Positions 44,383 through 53,649 of a stretch of 64,000 bases of DNA are shown one piece after another; the first letter of the stretch is position 1; each line of letters starts with the position of its first letter. The notes under the pieces are model-generated. The model searched no databases, was not told the DNA's origin, and was given only the letters and a program-made list of their open reading frames with translations. Made by a program: the position numbers and the translations under genes. The DNA is from Pseudomonas lurida (GTDB lineage Bacteria; Pseudomonadota; Gammaproteobacteria; Pseudomonadales; Pseudomonadaceae): contig NZ_PDJB01000001.1 of the NCBI RefSeq assembly GCF_002563895.1, forward strand, positions 293,501 to 357,500, in the 5' to 3' direction.

Positions 44383-47196
44383 ATGGAAATCGTTTTCCGC
44401 AGGACGCGTGTTCGCGCGATCGCCGAGCGGCTGTTGGCTGCCCTTGCATTGTTCGTGGGTGTGCCGGTTGTCCACGCAGCTGCTTTACCCCAACCGTCCA
44501 GCGTGGCCTTCTGGTACGCCGAGCAACCACCGCTGCCCGAGCTGGCGCAGTTCGACTGGGCCGTGGTCGAGCCGGGCCACATGACGCCGGGCGATGTGAA
44601 AACCTTGCGGGCGTTGGGCAGCCAGCCGTTTGCGTACCTGTCCATTGGCGAGTTCGATGGCAACAAGGCTGAGATCGAGAAAGCGGGCTTGGGCAAAGCT
44701 GTTTCGCCTGTACGCAACGACGCCTGGAACAGTCAGGTCATGGACCTCACTTCGACGGCTTGGCGTGAGCATTTGTTCGGTCGCGCCAAGGCCTTGGAAG
44801 CGCAAGGCTATACGGGTCTGTTCCTCGACACCCTCGACAGTTTCCAGCTGGTGCCACAAGCCCAGCGCGAAGCCCAGCGTGTAGGCTTGGCCAGTCTGCT
44901 GCGTGAGTTGCATAAGCGTCAGCCCACGCTGAAGCTGTTTTTCAACCGCGGCTTCGAAGTATTGCCGGACCTGGACGGCGTCGCCGCCGCCGTGGCGGTC
45001 GAATCGATCCATGCCGGTTGGGATGCCTCCGCCAAGCGTTATCGCCCGGTGTCGGAGTCCGACCGCCAGTGGCTTGAAACGCACCTGCAGCCGCTGCGTG
45101 CCAAGGGTATCCCGCTGGTGGCGATTGACTACTTGCCCCCCGAGCGTCGTGAGGAAGCACGCAAGCTCGCCAAGCGACTGCGCGACGAAGGTTTTATCCC
45201 GTACATCAGCACCCCTGACCTCAACACCCTGGGCATCAGCAGCATCGAAGTCCAGCCGCGCCGAATCGCGATGATCTACGACCCGCGCGAAGGTGCGCTG
45301 GAAGATGCCGCCGGCCATAGCAACCTGGGTGGGTTGCTGGAGTACCTCGGCTACCGTGTCGATTATTTGCCGGCCAACAGTGACCTGCCGCTTTACGGTT
45401 TCAGTGGGTTGTACGCGGGTGTCGTGACCTGGATGACCAGTGGCCCGCCCCAGGACGCACCGGCGTTCAATCGCTTTCTCAATGCGCGCCTGGACGAACA
45501 GGTGCCGGTGGTGTTTTTCAGTGGCCTGCCGGTTGAAGACAAGCTGTTGCTCAAGCGCCTGGGCCTCAAGCGCGATGTGCCGCCCGCCACCCAAGTGTTG
45601 ACCATCACTCACCAGGACAAGGCCTTGCTGGGTGCGTTCGAGGCGCCAGTGGTGCCTCGCTCCCGTGATCTGGCGGCGGTGTCGGTCCTGCCCAACGGCC
45701 CGACACCGGCCTTGTCCTTGAGCGGTGCCGGTGGCGCCGTGTTCAACCCGGTGGTAGTCGGCAAATGGGGCGGCCTTGCGCTGGCGCCTTACCTGCTGGA
45801 AATCAACAACGAGCGCAGCCGCTGGATTCTCGATCCTTTCGCGTTTCTCCAAGCCAGCCTGAAACTGCCGGCACAGCCGCGCCCAGACACCACCACCGAA
45901 AACGGCCGGCGCATCGCGACCGTGCATATCGATGGTGACGGTTTCCCGTCCCGGGCCGAAGTGCGCGGTACGCCGTATGCCGGTCGCCACACCCTGGACG
46001 ACTACATCAAGCCCAACCCGTTCCTGACCTCGGTGTCGATCATCGAAGGCGAGATCTCGCCGCGTGGCGCATTCCCGTTCCTGGCGCGTGAGCTTGAGCC
46101 GATTGCCCGTGAAATCTTCGCCAACCCTAAAGTCGAAGTGGCCACGCACACCTACAGCCACCCTTTTTTCATGCAGCCTGACAAAGCCAAGAAGCGCGAG
46201 AATTTCAACCCGGAATACGGCTTGAACATGAAGATCGCCGGCTACGACAAAATTGATTTTCGTCGCGAGATCTTTGGCTCGCGCGATTACATCAACCAGA
46301 ACCTGACCACCCCGCAGAAGCCAGTCAAGATGGTGTTCTGGCCAGGCGACGCGCTGCCATCGTCCGACACCATCAAGCTGGCCTACGACGCCGGCCTGAA
46401 GAACGTCAATGGCGCCGAAACCATCATGACCAAGGCCAACCCGTCGTTGACTGGCTTGAACCCGTTGCTGAGGCCGACCCCAGGCGGGTTGCAGTACTAC
46501 GCGCCCATCATCAACGAAAACCTGTACACCAACCTGTGGAAAGGCCCGTATTACGGCTTTCGCGAGTTGATCGAGACCTTTGAGCTGACCGACAGCCCAC
46601 GCCGCCTGCGTGGCCTGCACCTCTATTACCACTTCTACTCCAGCACCAAGCAGGCCTCGATCAAGGCCATGCACGAGATCTACGGCTACATGCGCGAGCA
46701 ACAGCCGATGTCGTTGTGGATGACTGACTACGTCGACCGACTGCACGGCCTGTACCAGGCGAGTCTGGCGCGTACCGCCGACGGGGCCTGGCAGATCCGC
46801 GGGATGGATGCGCTGCGCACCGTGCGACTCGATGCACAAATGGGCTGGCCTGACTTGCTGCAATCACAAGGCGTTGCTGGCGTGCGCGACTTGCCGCAAG
46901 GCCGCTACGTAGCACTGAGCAGCGACAAGGCGTTGCTTGTGCTGCGCGCGGACAGAGACCCCAGGCCTGCCCTGGAGGAAGCCAACCTGCCGTTGCTGGA
47001 TTGGCGCTACCTGGATGATCGGCGTGTGAGTTTTTCCTTCGCCGGTCAGTTTGACCTGTCCTTCTCCGTACGCTCGGCAACAGCCTGTCGCGTGGAAGTG
47101 GATGGGCAGCGCTTCGCGGGCAAGGCTTCGGCCGGCCTTTGGACTTTTCAATTACCTATGAAGCAGGTGAGTAATGCTCAGCTCCTCTGCAACTAA
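44383..47196 (+). CDS. pelA: Pel deacetylase/hydrolase PelA
   Basis: 937-residue periplasmic bifunctional enzyme that hydrolyses and partly deacetylates Pel. Signal peptide about 1-32 (LLAALALFVGVPVVHA), glycoside hydrolase domain (about 35-290) with the catalytic Glu at E207 in AVAVESIHAGW, a Rossmann-like region (RIAMIYDPREGALEDAAGHSNLGG), deacetylase domain with D517 in VHIDGDGF and metal-binding H589 and H593 in ATHTYSHP, then a C-terminal beta domain. These residues correspond to E218, D528, H600 and H604 of P. aeruginosa PelA, a constant offset of 11, so both activities look intact. It overlaps pelB by 23 bases. Confidence 0.96.
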   Translation: MEIVFRRTRVRAIAERLLAALALFVGVPVVHAAALPQPSSVAFWYAEQPPLPELAQFDWAVVEPGHMTPGDVKTLRALGSQPFAYLSIGEFDGNKAEIEKAGLGKAVSPVRNDAWNSQVMDLTSTAWREHLFGRAKALEAQGYTGLFLDTLDSFQLVPQAQREAQRVGLASLLRELHKRQPTLKLFFNRGFEVLPDLDGVAAAVAVESIHAGWDASAKRYRPVSESDRQWLETHLQPLRAKGIPLVAIDYLPPERREEARKLAKRLRDEGFIPYISTPDLNTLGISSIEVQPRRIAMIYDPREGALEDAAGHSNLGGLLEYLGYRVDYLPANSDLPLYGFSGLYAGVVTWMTSGPPQDAPAFNRFLNARLDEQVPVVFFSGLPVEDKLLLKRLGLKRDVPPATQVLTITHQDKALLGAFEAPVVPRSRDLAAVSVLPNGPTPALSLSGAGGAVFNPVVVGKWGGLALAPYLLEINNERSRWILDPFAFLQASLKLPAQPRPDTTTENGRRIATVHIDGDGFPSRAEVRGTPYAGRHTLDDYIKPNPFLTSVSIIEGEISPRGAFPFLARELEPIAREIFANPKVEVATHTYSHPFFMQPDKAKKRENFNPEYGLNMKIAGYDKIDFRREIFGSRDYINQNLTTPQKPVKMVFWPGDALPSSDTIKLAYDAGLKNVNGAETIMTKANPSLTGLNPLLRPTPGGLQYYAPIINENLYTNLWKGPYYGFRELIETFELTDSPRRLRGLHLYYHFYSSTKQASIKAMHEIYGYMREQQPMSLWMTDYVDRLHGLYQASLARTADGAWQIRGMDALRTVRLDAQMGWPDLLQSQGVAGVRDLPQGRYVALSSDKALLVLRADRDPRPALEEANLPLLDWRYLDDRRVSFSFAGQFDLSFSVRSATACRVEVDGQRFAGKASAGLWTFQLPMKQVSNAQLLCN

Positions 47197-50100
47197 GAAT
47201 AGCCGCCTGCTCAATCCCTGGGCGCTGGCGGTGGTCGCGGTTGCCGTAGGCGGTTTGCTATGGGCGACCTTTCAGCGCGAATCCGTGTTCCAGCCCGACG
47301 GGCGCGAGCCCGATGCGGTGTCGGCCAACTACGCCGAGCTGTTGCTGACAGCGCACCCGGACGACGACCACCTGCGCTTGCAGTTGGTCGATCTGCTGAT
47401 TCGCCTCGGTGACTACGCCAAGGCGCGCGAGCACATTGAAGCCTGGCCCAAGCCGCAGCTGGAAACCCAGGCCTACTACCGGCTGGAGCTGGATGCGCTG
47501 GTTGCCGCCAGCGGCAACGACCTGATCGCGCAGCAGGCATTGGTTGAGCGCCTGGAAAGCTTCGATCACCGTAAATTGCCGGTGGCGCAGCTGCAGAACC
47601 TGGCGAAGCTGGCGCTGACATTGCAGGCCCCGGCATTTGCCGCGAGTGTATTCGAAGAGATCGCCGGGCGTGATCCTGCGCAAAAGAGCGACGCCCTCAA
47701 GTCGGCCGCGCAGTGGTACCTGGCGGGTGAACAACCGGCACGTGCGGCGGCTATCTATTTGCAGCTCAAGCGTGATGCGCAGGACCCTGGCGAGCAACGT
47801 GAGTACGCGCAGTTGGCGTTCAACAGTTTGCTCTCGGCCGGCCGTGACGAACAGGCCGCACAGGTGCTCGCCGACCAGTTGCCGACGCTCACGAACCCGC
47901 AGACCGACGTGGCGTGGCTGAAGCAGGGCGTCGATGTCGCCGTGGCAACCAAGCAGTTCGAGCTCGCACAGCGTGTGCTTGAGCAGTGGCATGCCTTGGA
48001 GCCCGACAACCCGAGTATTGCGTTGAAGCAGTTCCACGTTCGCCTGGCCATCAATGACCTGGCGGGTGCGTGGGACACCGGTCAACAACTGACGGTCGAC
48101 TATCCGGATGATATCGAGTTGCTCGAGCAGATGGCCAAGCTCGGTGAATGGCGCGGTGATAACGAGGCGGCGCTGGGTTACTGGATCCGCGTGCTCAAGA
48201 TCAAGGAAGACGCCCAAGTCCGCGAGCATGCTTGGCGCCTCGCCAGCCAGCAGTTCGACTTTGACCGCTCTATCCCGTTGCTCGCTGAGATCATGCAGCA
48301 ACGAGCGCTGACGGACATCGAGTTGGACGCGCTGATCTACGGCCACGAATCGCGCGGTACGCCCGCCGAAGCCGAGGCCTGGTTGCGCAGTTACCTGCGC
48401 AAATACCCGTCACATCGCCTGGCCTGGACGCGCCTGCTGCAAAACCTGGAAAACACCGGGCAGTTCGCCGCCAAGGGCAAGCTCTACAAGGATTATGCAA
48501 AACGCTACAGGTTGACCACGGCTGAATTGGTTGATTGGGCCAGCACTGAGATGAAGCTGTTCAATGAGCAGGCTGCATGGGACGTGGTGAAGTCCGATGA
48601 CGCCTCCATCGATGACCCGGAGTATTGGCGCACCCGTGCTGCCCTGGCCTGGGACTTGGAGCGCGACGAAGACTTGCGCGTCTCACTGGAAAAACTGCTG
48701 TCCATCAATGGCAAGTTGGTCAGTGGTGACGAGAGCCAGTTGATCTCGCTGTACCGCACCCGCGACCCACAACGCGCCCTGGCGCTGATGGTTGCCAGTT
48801 GGCACCGTGCCCAGGACCCGCAGCGACTGGTCGAGGCGCTGCAGCTGGCTCAGGAGTTGGAGCAATGGGACCAAGTCACCGCCTTGCTGGAAGACGCCAA
48901 GAAGTACCCCGACGCCTACGAGCAAGCCCAGGTCCTGGCGGTGCGTGGCGCGCTGGCGATAGAGCAGGGTGACCCCGCTGAAGCCGAGCGTTTGTACCTG
49001 CTGGGCCTATCGCGTTACCCCGACGACAACCTGTTCCGCGAACGCTTGACCTGGCTCTACGTCGACCAGGCGGACACGGCCAAGCTCAAGCCATTGATGA
49101 CCAAGTGGCGTGCCTATGCGCGCGAAGACCGCCTGCTGTGGTTGCCGTTCGCCAGTGCCAGCCAGCTCTTGGGGCGCGATGCCGAGGCGTTGGCCTGGTA
49201 CCGCATGTACCTCAAGCTCTCCCCGAACGACTGGCTGGTGCAGGCGGCGTATGCCGACGCACTGGAGACCTCCGGCTACCAGGATGCCGCTCAGCGTCTG
49301 CGCTTGAAATTACTGCGCAACCCCGAGGCAGACAACCTGCAACCGTCGTCCCAGCGCTACGCGATCTGGCTGCGCTTGATGTCCAGCAGCTACTCGCCAC
49401 GCAAGGCGCAGCAGGAGCTCCTGAAGTGGAAAGACGGTTCGCCGTCGATGAAGCAGCTGTGGTTCGAACGCCTGCTGGCCCGTCTGGATGCGACCAATCA
49501 ACAGGCGCAGAAAGACGATTGGCTGGCCTGGGCGCGCTCCCAGGGCCTCAAGGTCGACCGTTATGAGCAAATCCAGGAAGCCCTGCGCAGCCGCAACAAA
49601 GCCCAGGTCGAAACCCTGCTGGCCAGCAGCGACCTGAACCCGGCGCAACGTTCCCAGGCCCTCAGCCGTTTGAACCGTAACAATGAAGCCTTGGAAACCA
49701 GCCTCTCCGCGTTGGGTGATGACCAGCCAGACTCGGTGAATGAGCAACTGCGGCGCCAGGCGGTAGAGATCCACGAATCCACGCCGCAAGGCGCCCTGCT
49801 GTCTTATCAGAAGCAAGACTTCGGTGGCCTTTCGTTTGATGCGCCGCGCCTGGAAATCGCCCATAACCTGGGTGACAAATGGTACGCCGACGTCGAGATG
49901 GAACATGGCAAGTACAAAGGCGACGACGTGATTTCATCGCGAATCGGCGAAGAGAGCAACGCGGCCCTGACCCTGATCCGTTCGGTGGAAAACGGCAGCT
50001 GGAAGCTGTTCGCCGATACCAGCCAACGCCAGGACGATGATCGCAACGGCTTGGGTCTGTCGCGCATGTGGCAGCTGGGTTCCAGCCATCAACTCGAGAC

Positions 50101-50758
50101 CGGCCTGGACTGGCATCGCAAGAGCGACGACAGCGGCCTGATGCGCGCTTTCGGCCAGCAGGACCGGGCTTGGGTCGGCGGGCGTCATGGCCTGACCGCA
50201 CGGGACCAGTTGAGCTGGGAAGTGGCGCAACGGTCGTTCTCGACCCGCGCCGGCGACTCACTGGGCAGCGGCCATGCGGTGAAGCTGGAGCTTAACCACA
50301 CGCTGGAATTCGCCGGGCCTAACTGGACGGTGCGCAGCGGTGTGGATTATCAGAAAAACAGCGTGAAGGATCGCAACCTGGACTACCTGTCCGATGCCAT
50401 TGATCCCAAGGGGCCTATTCGGGTGGTTAGCGATCCGGATGACCCGCAGTCGGTCCCTGCCAGTGACCTGCTGCAAAGCCGCTACGGCCAACTCTACGTC
50501 GGCAGCTCCTGGCGCCGTGGCATACCGGGCGCGCTGGTGCGCAGCAAGCCGCAATACACCTGGCTGGTGGACATGACGGCGGGTTGGCAGTGGACCGATC
50601 AAACCTTCAACTACGGCATCAACACCGGCGTCGGCTTCGAAGTCCTGGGTGACGACGAACTGGCCCTTACCTTCGGCTACCAATCCGCGCCACAAGGCGG
50701 GGATGGCAAGTCCGGCGGCACACTGGGCATGAGCTACGGCGTGCGTTTCGGGCGCTGA
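47174..50758 (+). CDS. pelB: Pel outer-membrane export protein PelB
   Basis: 1194 residues. A single N-terminal transmembrane helix (about 14-32, WALAVVAVAVGGLLWATF) anchors it in the inner membrane, followed by about 800 residues of TPR repeats spanning the periplasm (VDLLIRLGDYAKAREHIEAWP and many similar), and a C-terminal 16-strand beta-barrel porin (from about 890: FGGLSFDAPRLEIAHNLGDKWYADVEMEHG, ending GMSYGVRFGR). It guides Pel from the periplasm through the outer membrane and recruits PelA. The length equals the P. aeruginosa protein closely. Starts inside the end of pelA. Confidence 0.95.
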   Translation: MLSSSATKNSRLLNPWALAVVAVAVGGLLWATFQRESVFQPDGREPDAVSANYAELLLTAHPDDDHLRLQLVDLLIRLGDYAKAREHIEAWPKPQLETQAYYRLELDALVAASGNDLIAQQALVERLESFDHRKLPVAQLQNLAKLALTLQAPAFAASVFEEIAGRDPAQKSDALKSAAQWYLAGEQPARAAAIYLQLKRDAQDPGEQREYAQLAFNSLLSAGRDEQAAQVLADQLPTLTNPQTDVAWLKQGVDVAVATKQFELAQRVLEQWHALEPDNPSIALKQFHVRLAINDLAGAWDTGQQLTVDYPDDIELLEQMAKLGEWRGDNEAALGYWIRVLKIKEDAQVREHAWRLASQQFDFDRSIPLLAEIMQQRALTDIELDALIYGHESRGTPAEAEAWLRSYLRKYPSHRLAWTRLLQNLENTGQFAAKGKLYKDYAKRYRLTTAELVDWASTEMKLFNEQAAWDVVKSDDASIDDPEYWRTRAALAWDLERDEDLRVSLEKLLSINGKLVSGDESQLISLYRTRDPQRALALMVASWHRAQDPQRLVEALQLAQELEQWDQVTALLEDAKKYPDAYEQAQVLAVRGALAIEQGDPAEAERLYLLGLSRYPDDNLFRERLTWLYVDQADTAKLKPLMTKWRAYAREDRLLWLPFASASQLLGRDAEALAWYRMYLKLSPNDWLVQAAYADALETSGYQDAAQRLRLKLLRNPEADNLQPSSQRYAIWLRLMSSSYSPRKAQQELLKWKDGSPSMKQLWFERLLARLDATNQQAQKDDWLAWARSQGLKVDRYEQIQEALRSRNKAQVETLLASSDLNPAQRSQALSRLNRNNEALETSLSALGDDQPDSVNEQLRRQAVEIHESTPQGALLSYQKQDFGGLSFDAPRLEIAHNLGDKWYADVEMEHGKYKGDDVISSRIGEESNAALTLIRSVENGSWKLFADTSQRQDDDRNGLGLSRMWQLGSSHQLETGLDWHRKSDDSGLMRAFGQQDRAWVGGRHGLTARDQLSWEVAQRSFSTRAGDSLGSGHAVKLELNHTLEFAGPNWTVRSGVDYQKNSVKDRNLDYLSDAIDPKGPIRVVSDPDDPQSVPASDLLQSRYGQLYVGSSWRRGIPGALVRSKPQYTWLVDMTAGWQWTDQTFNYGINTGVGFEVLGDDELALTFGYQSAPQGGDGKSGGTLGMSYGVRFGR

Positions 50759-50784
50759 TTACAGAATCTACGGGAGAAAAACCT

Positions 50785-51303
50785 ATGCAAGCAATTCGTA
50801 ACCTGAGCCTGGCCCTGACAGTGCTGTTCGTCGCCGGCTGCTCCAGCTTCACCAGTGAAAACAGCCCGAACCTGCCGCGCAATGCGCAGTGGGGCATCGT
50901 GCCGATGATCAACTACTCCCAGACCCCGCAGGCCGGTGAGCGCAGCGAGCAGATCCTGCTCAGCGTGCTCAGCAGCCACGGCCTGCAACCGCGGGTCTAC
51001 CCAACCAGCACCCAGGGCGAACAGGCGTTGATGGATGACAACGAGCGCCTCACCGGTGCGCTGGAATGGGCGCGTGAGCAAAAGCTTGATTACGTCGTGT
51101 CCGGCAGCGTGGAAGAGTGGCAGTACAAGAACGGCCTGGACGGCGAGCCAGCGGTCGGCATCAGCCTGCGTGTCCTGGAAGCCAGCAGCGGTCGTGTGCT
51201 CTGGAGCAAAAGCGGCGCGCGCGCCGGCTGGTCCCGTGAAAGCCTGGCGGGCAATGCTCAGACGGTAATCGACAAACTTGTTGGCGCCCTTCGGTTCGAG
51301 TGA
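50785..51303 (+). CDS. pelC: Pel outer-membrane lipoprotein PelC
   Basis: 172-residue lipoprotein with lipobox VAGC (lipidated C19) after a short signal peptide. In P. aeruginosa, PelC forms a twelve-subunit ring under the PelB pore whose acidic lower face funnels the positively charged Pel polymer. The body (NAQWGIVPMINYSQTPQAGERSEQIL ... VVSGSVEEWQYKNGLDG) fits the family. It starts 26 bp after pelB with a GGGAG ribosome-binding site and overlaps pelD by 4 bases. Confidence 0.94.
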   Translation: MQAIRNLSLALTVLFVAGCSSFTSENSPNLPRNAQWGIVPMINYSQTPQAGERSEQILLSVLSSHGLQPRVYPTSTQGEQALMDDNERLTGALEWAREQKLDYVVSGSVEEWQYKNGLDGEPAVGISLRVLEASSGRVLWSKSGARAGWSRESLAGNAQTVIDKLVGALRFE

Positions 51304-52676
51304 ACGCAATGAATTCTCCACACATGGATTACAGCCTGGCGCCTCGCGCCAGCGGGCCGGTGTCTTGGCTGGAAACGCTGCTGGTGACGGGCTTGGCGAT
51401 TGGCCTTGGCTTCTGGCTGACTCCCGAAGACCCGCTGCAGATGCACGGCGGTTTCCCCTGGCCGATTCTGGCGCCGCTGCTGTTGGGTGTGCGTTACGGT
51501 TTTGTGCGCGGGCTGTTCAGTGCCGCGCTGCTGGTGGCGGCGCTGTTTGCGCTGCGTTACACCGGCCATGAAGGTTATACCCAGCTTGAGCCATCGTTCA
51601 TCGTGGGTGTGCTGGTCTGCGGGATGCTGGTGGGTGAGGTGCGCGATCTGTGGGTGCGCCGCCTGGAGCGTCTGCAGATGGCTAACGAATACCGTCAGTA
51701 CCGTCTCGACGAATTTACGCGTGCCCACCAGATCCTGCGGGTGTCCCACGACCTGCTCGAGCAACGCGCGGCCGGCAGTGACCAGAGCCTGCGCAGCTCG
51801 CTGCTGGGCCTGCGCGAGAAACTGCGTGGCATGCCAGTCGAAGGCGATGCGTTGAGCGAACTGGCAGAGCCGATTGTGGCGATGCTGGGACAGTACGGGG
51901 CACTGCGCGTAGCAGGGCTGTACCGCGTCGACGAGGCCGAGAAAAACGTTCTGCCGCAAGCCCTGGCGATGATCGGCGTGATGGGCCCCCTGGGCACCGA
52001 CGACGGTTTGATCAAGCTGTGCCTGGAGCGCGGCGAACTGGTCAGCGTGCGTCAGGAACTGATCGACTCGGGTAACTCCGCGCAGTTCTCATCGCTGCAG
52101 GCGTGTATCCCGTTGATCGATGCAGAAGGTCGTTTGCTGGCGATCCTGGCGGTCCGGCAGATGCCGTTCTTCGCGTTCCAGGATCGTACGCTGAGCCTCT
52201 TGTCACTGCTGGCCGGCCACATCGCCGACCTGTTGCGTCGCGACCCGCACGTACTGCAATTGCCCGACGCCGATTCCCAGCAATTCACCCTGCAGCTCAA
52301 GCGCTCGCTGGTGGATGTCGAGCAGCACACCCTGCCGGCCGGTCTGTTCGCGTTCGAGATGACGCGCGCCAACGACGAACTCTTGCGTCTGATGGAGCGC
52401 AGCCAGCGTGGCCTGGACCTGCACCTTTCGGTGCGGAACAACCGCGAGCATCACCTGTTGCTGGTGCTTTTGCCGCTGACAAGCCCGGACGGTACCGAGG
52501 GCTACCTGGCGCGCATTGGCATGCTGTTGCACGAGCACTTTGGTGTCGACACCGATTTTGACAGCTTGGGTGTGCGGGTCATGCCTTTCAACCTGGAGCC
52601 TGGCTGTGACCGCAACGGGCTGCGTAACTTCCTCTACAACGAGTGTGGCCTGAATGATCAGCAAGTGGCTGTTTAG
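51300..52676 (+). CDS. pelD: c-di-GMP receptor PelD
   Basis: 458-residue inner-membrane regulator. About four transmembrane helices within 15-115, a coiled-coil stretch (about 120-155), a GAF domain (about 160-310) and a degenerate GGDEF domain. The c-di-GMP ligands of P. aeruginosa PelD (R367, D370, R402) have equivalents at R370-G-L-D373 and R405, a constant offset of 3, so binding should be retained. Binding switches on Pel synthesis by the PelDEFG membrane complex. The GGDEF active-site motif itself is absent, as expected. Overlaps pelC by 4 and pelE by 23 bases. Confidence 0.95.
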   Translation: MNAMNSPHMDYSLAPRASGPVSWLETLLVTGLAIGLGFWLTPEDPLQMHGGFPWPILAPLLLGVRYGFVRGLFSAALLVAALFALRYTGHEGYTQLEPSFIVGVLVCGMLVGEVRDLWVRRLERLQMANEYRQYRLDEFTRAHQILRVSHDLLEQRAAGSDQSLRSSLLGLREKLRGMPVEGDALSELAEPIVAMLGQYGALRVAGLYRVDEAEKNVLPQALAMIGVMGPLGTDDGLIKLCLERGELVSVRQELIDSGNSAQFSSLQACIPLIDAEGRLLAILAVRQMPFFAFQDRTLSLLSLLAGHIADLLRRDPHVLQLPDADSQQFTLQLKRSLVDVEQHTLPAGLFAFEMTRANDELLRLMERSQRGLDLHLSVRNNREHHLLLVLLPLTSPDGTEGYLARIGMLLHEHFGVDTDFDSLGVRVMPFNLEPGCDRNGLRNFLYNECGLNDQQVAV

Positions 52677-53649
52677 CGGGGCCTTGGTGCTAGAGGCGGG
52701 CAGTTGGGCCAGTTTGTGGCTGGATGCGCCGCAGTTGCCTCAACTGCTGGTCTTCATGTTCAGCCACGGCCTTGCCTGCCTGATGCTGTGCGGCGCCGTG
52801 TGGATGTTGCTGCCGGCGCGCTACCGCGCACCATTGCCTTGGAGCCCGCTGTTTATCTTCAGCCTGGCGTTCTTCGTGCCGGTCATCGGCGCCCTGGGCG
52901 TGGTTGCCTCGATCTTTCCTGCGCTTTACCTGCCACGCAAGCGTGACCGTCAGGCCTGGCAAGCCGTGGGTATCCCGGGTTTGCCCTTTCGTGCGCAAGC
53001 CCAGACACGCTCACCGATTTTTGCGGATGGTGGCTTGCAGGACGTACTGCGCCACGCGCCGGACCCGGACCAGCGCCTGGCCGCCTTGTTGGCGACCCGC
53101 CGCATGCCCGGCAAGGACGCTGTGCCAATCCTCAAGTTAGCCCTGGGCGACCCCAGCGATGACGTGCGCCTGCTGGCGTATTCGATGCTCGACAAGCAAG
53201 AAAGCGACATCAACCTGCACATCCAGATGGCCCTTGAGCAGTTGGCCGGCGTCAGCTCGCGGACCGCTGGCCCGGTACATGGCATGTTGGCGCGCTGGTA
53301 CTGGGAGCTGGCCTACCTCGGCTTGGCCCAGGGCAGCGTGCTCGAGCACGTGCTGAGCCAGGCAAGCGAACACGCCGAGCAGGGCCTGGCGGCGGGCGAG
53401 GGTGGCGAACTGTTGCTGCTGGCCGGCCGTATTGCATTGGAGCGCGGCGAGAACGAACGCGCCGAAACGCTGTTGCACGAGGCTGAGAAGAACGGCCTGG
53501 GCGCGGCCCAACTGCTGCCGTTTCATGCTGAACTGGCGTTCGAGTCCGGTCGTTATCATGAAATCCCCGGGTTGCTCGCCAGCCTTCCCGAAGAAACCCG
53601 CCAGCGGCCACCTTTCGCTGAGCTGGTGAGGAGCTGGAATGAATCATAA
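52654..53649 (+). CDS. pelE: Pel membrane/TPR protein PelE
   Basis: 331 residues: three hydrophobic segments in the first 105 (KWLFSGALVLEAGSWASLWL, LLVFMFSHGLACLMLCGAVW, LFIFSLAFFVPVIGALGVV) and a soluble TPR-like C-terminal region (about 150-325; LLLLAGRIALERGENERAETLLHEAEK). In the known system PelE links the PelD receptor with the PelF/PelG synthase complex. Overlaps pelD by 23 and pelF by 11 bases. Confidence 0.93.
   Translation: MISKWLFSGALVLEAGSWASLWLDAPQLPQLLVFMFSHGLACLMLCGAVWMLLPARYRAPLPWSPLFIFSLAFFVPVIGALGVVASIFPALYLPRKRDRQAWQAVGIPGLPFRAQAQTRSPIFADGGLQDVLRHAPDPDQRLAALLATRRMPGKDAVPILKLALGDPSDDVRLLAYSMLDKQESDINLHIQMALEQLAGVSSRTAGPVHGMLARWYWELAYLGLAQGSVLEHVLSQASEHAEQGLAAGEGGELLLLAGRIALERGENERAETLLHEAEKNGLGAAQLLPFHAELAFESGRYHEIPGLLASLPEETRQRPPFAELVRSWNES

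Noticed and set aside
44485..46863. 792-codon open frame on the - strand
   Set aside because: Antisense shadow of pelA; the PelA catalytic residues settle which strand is coding.
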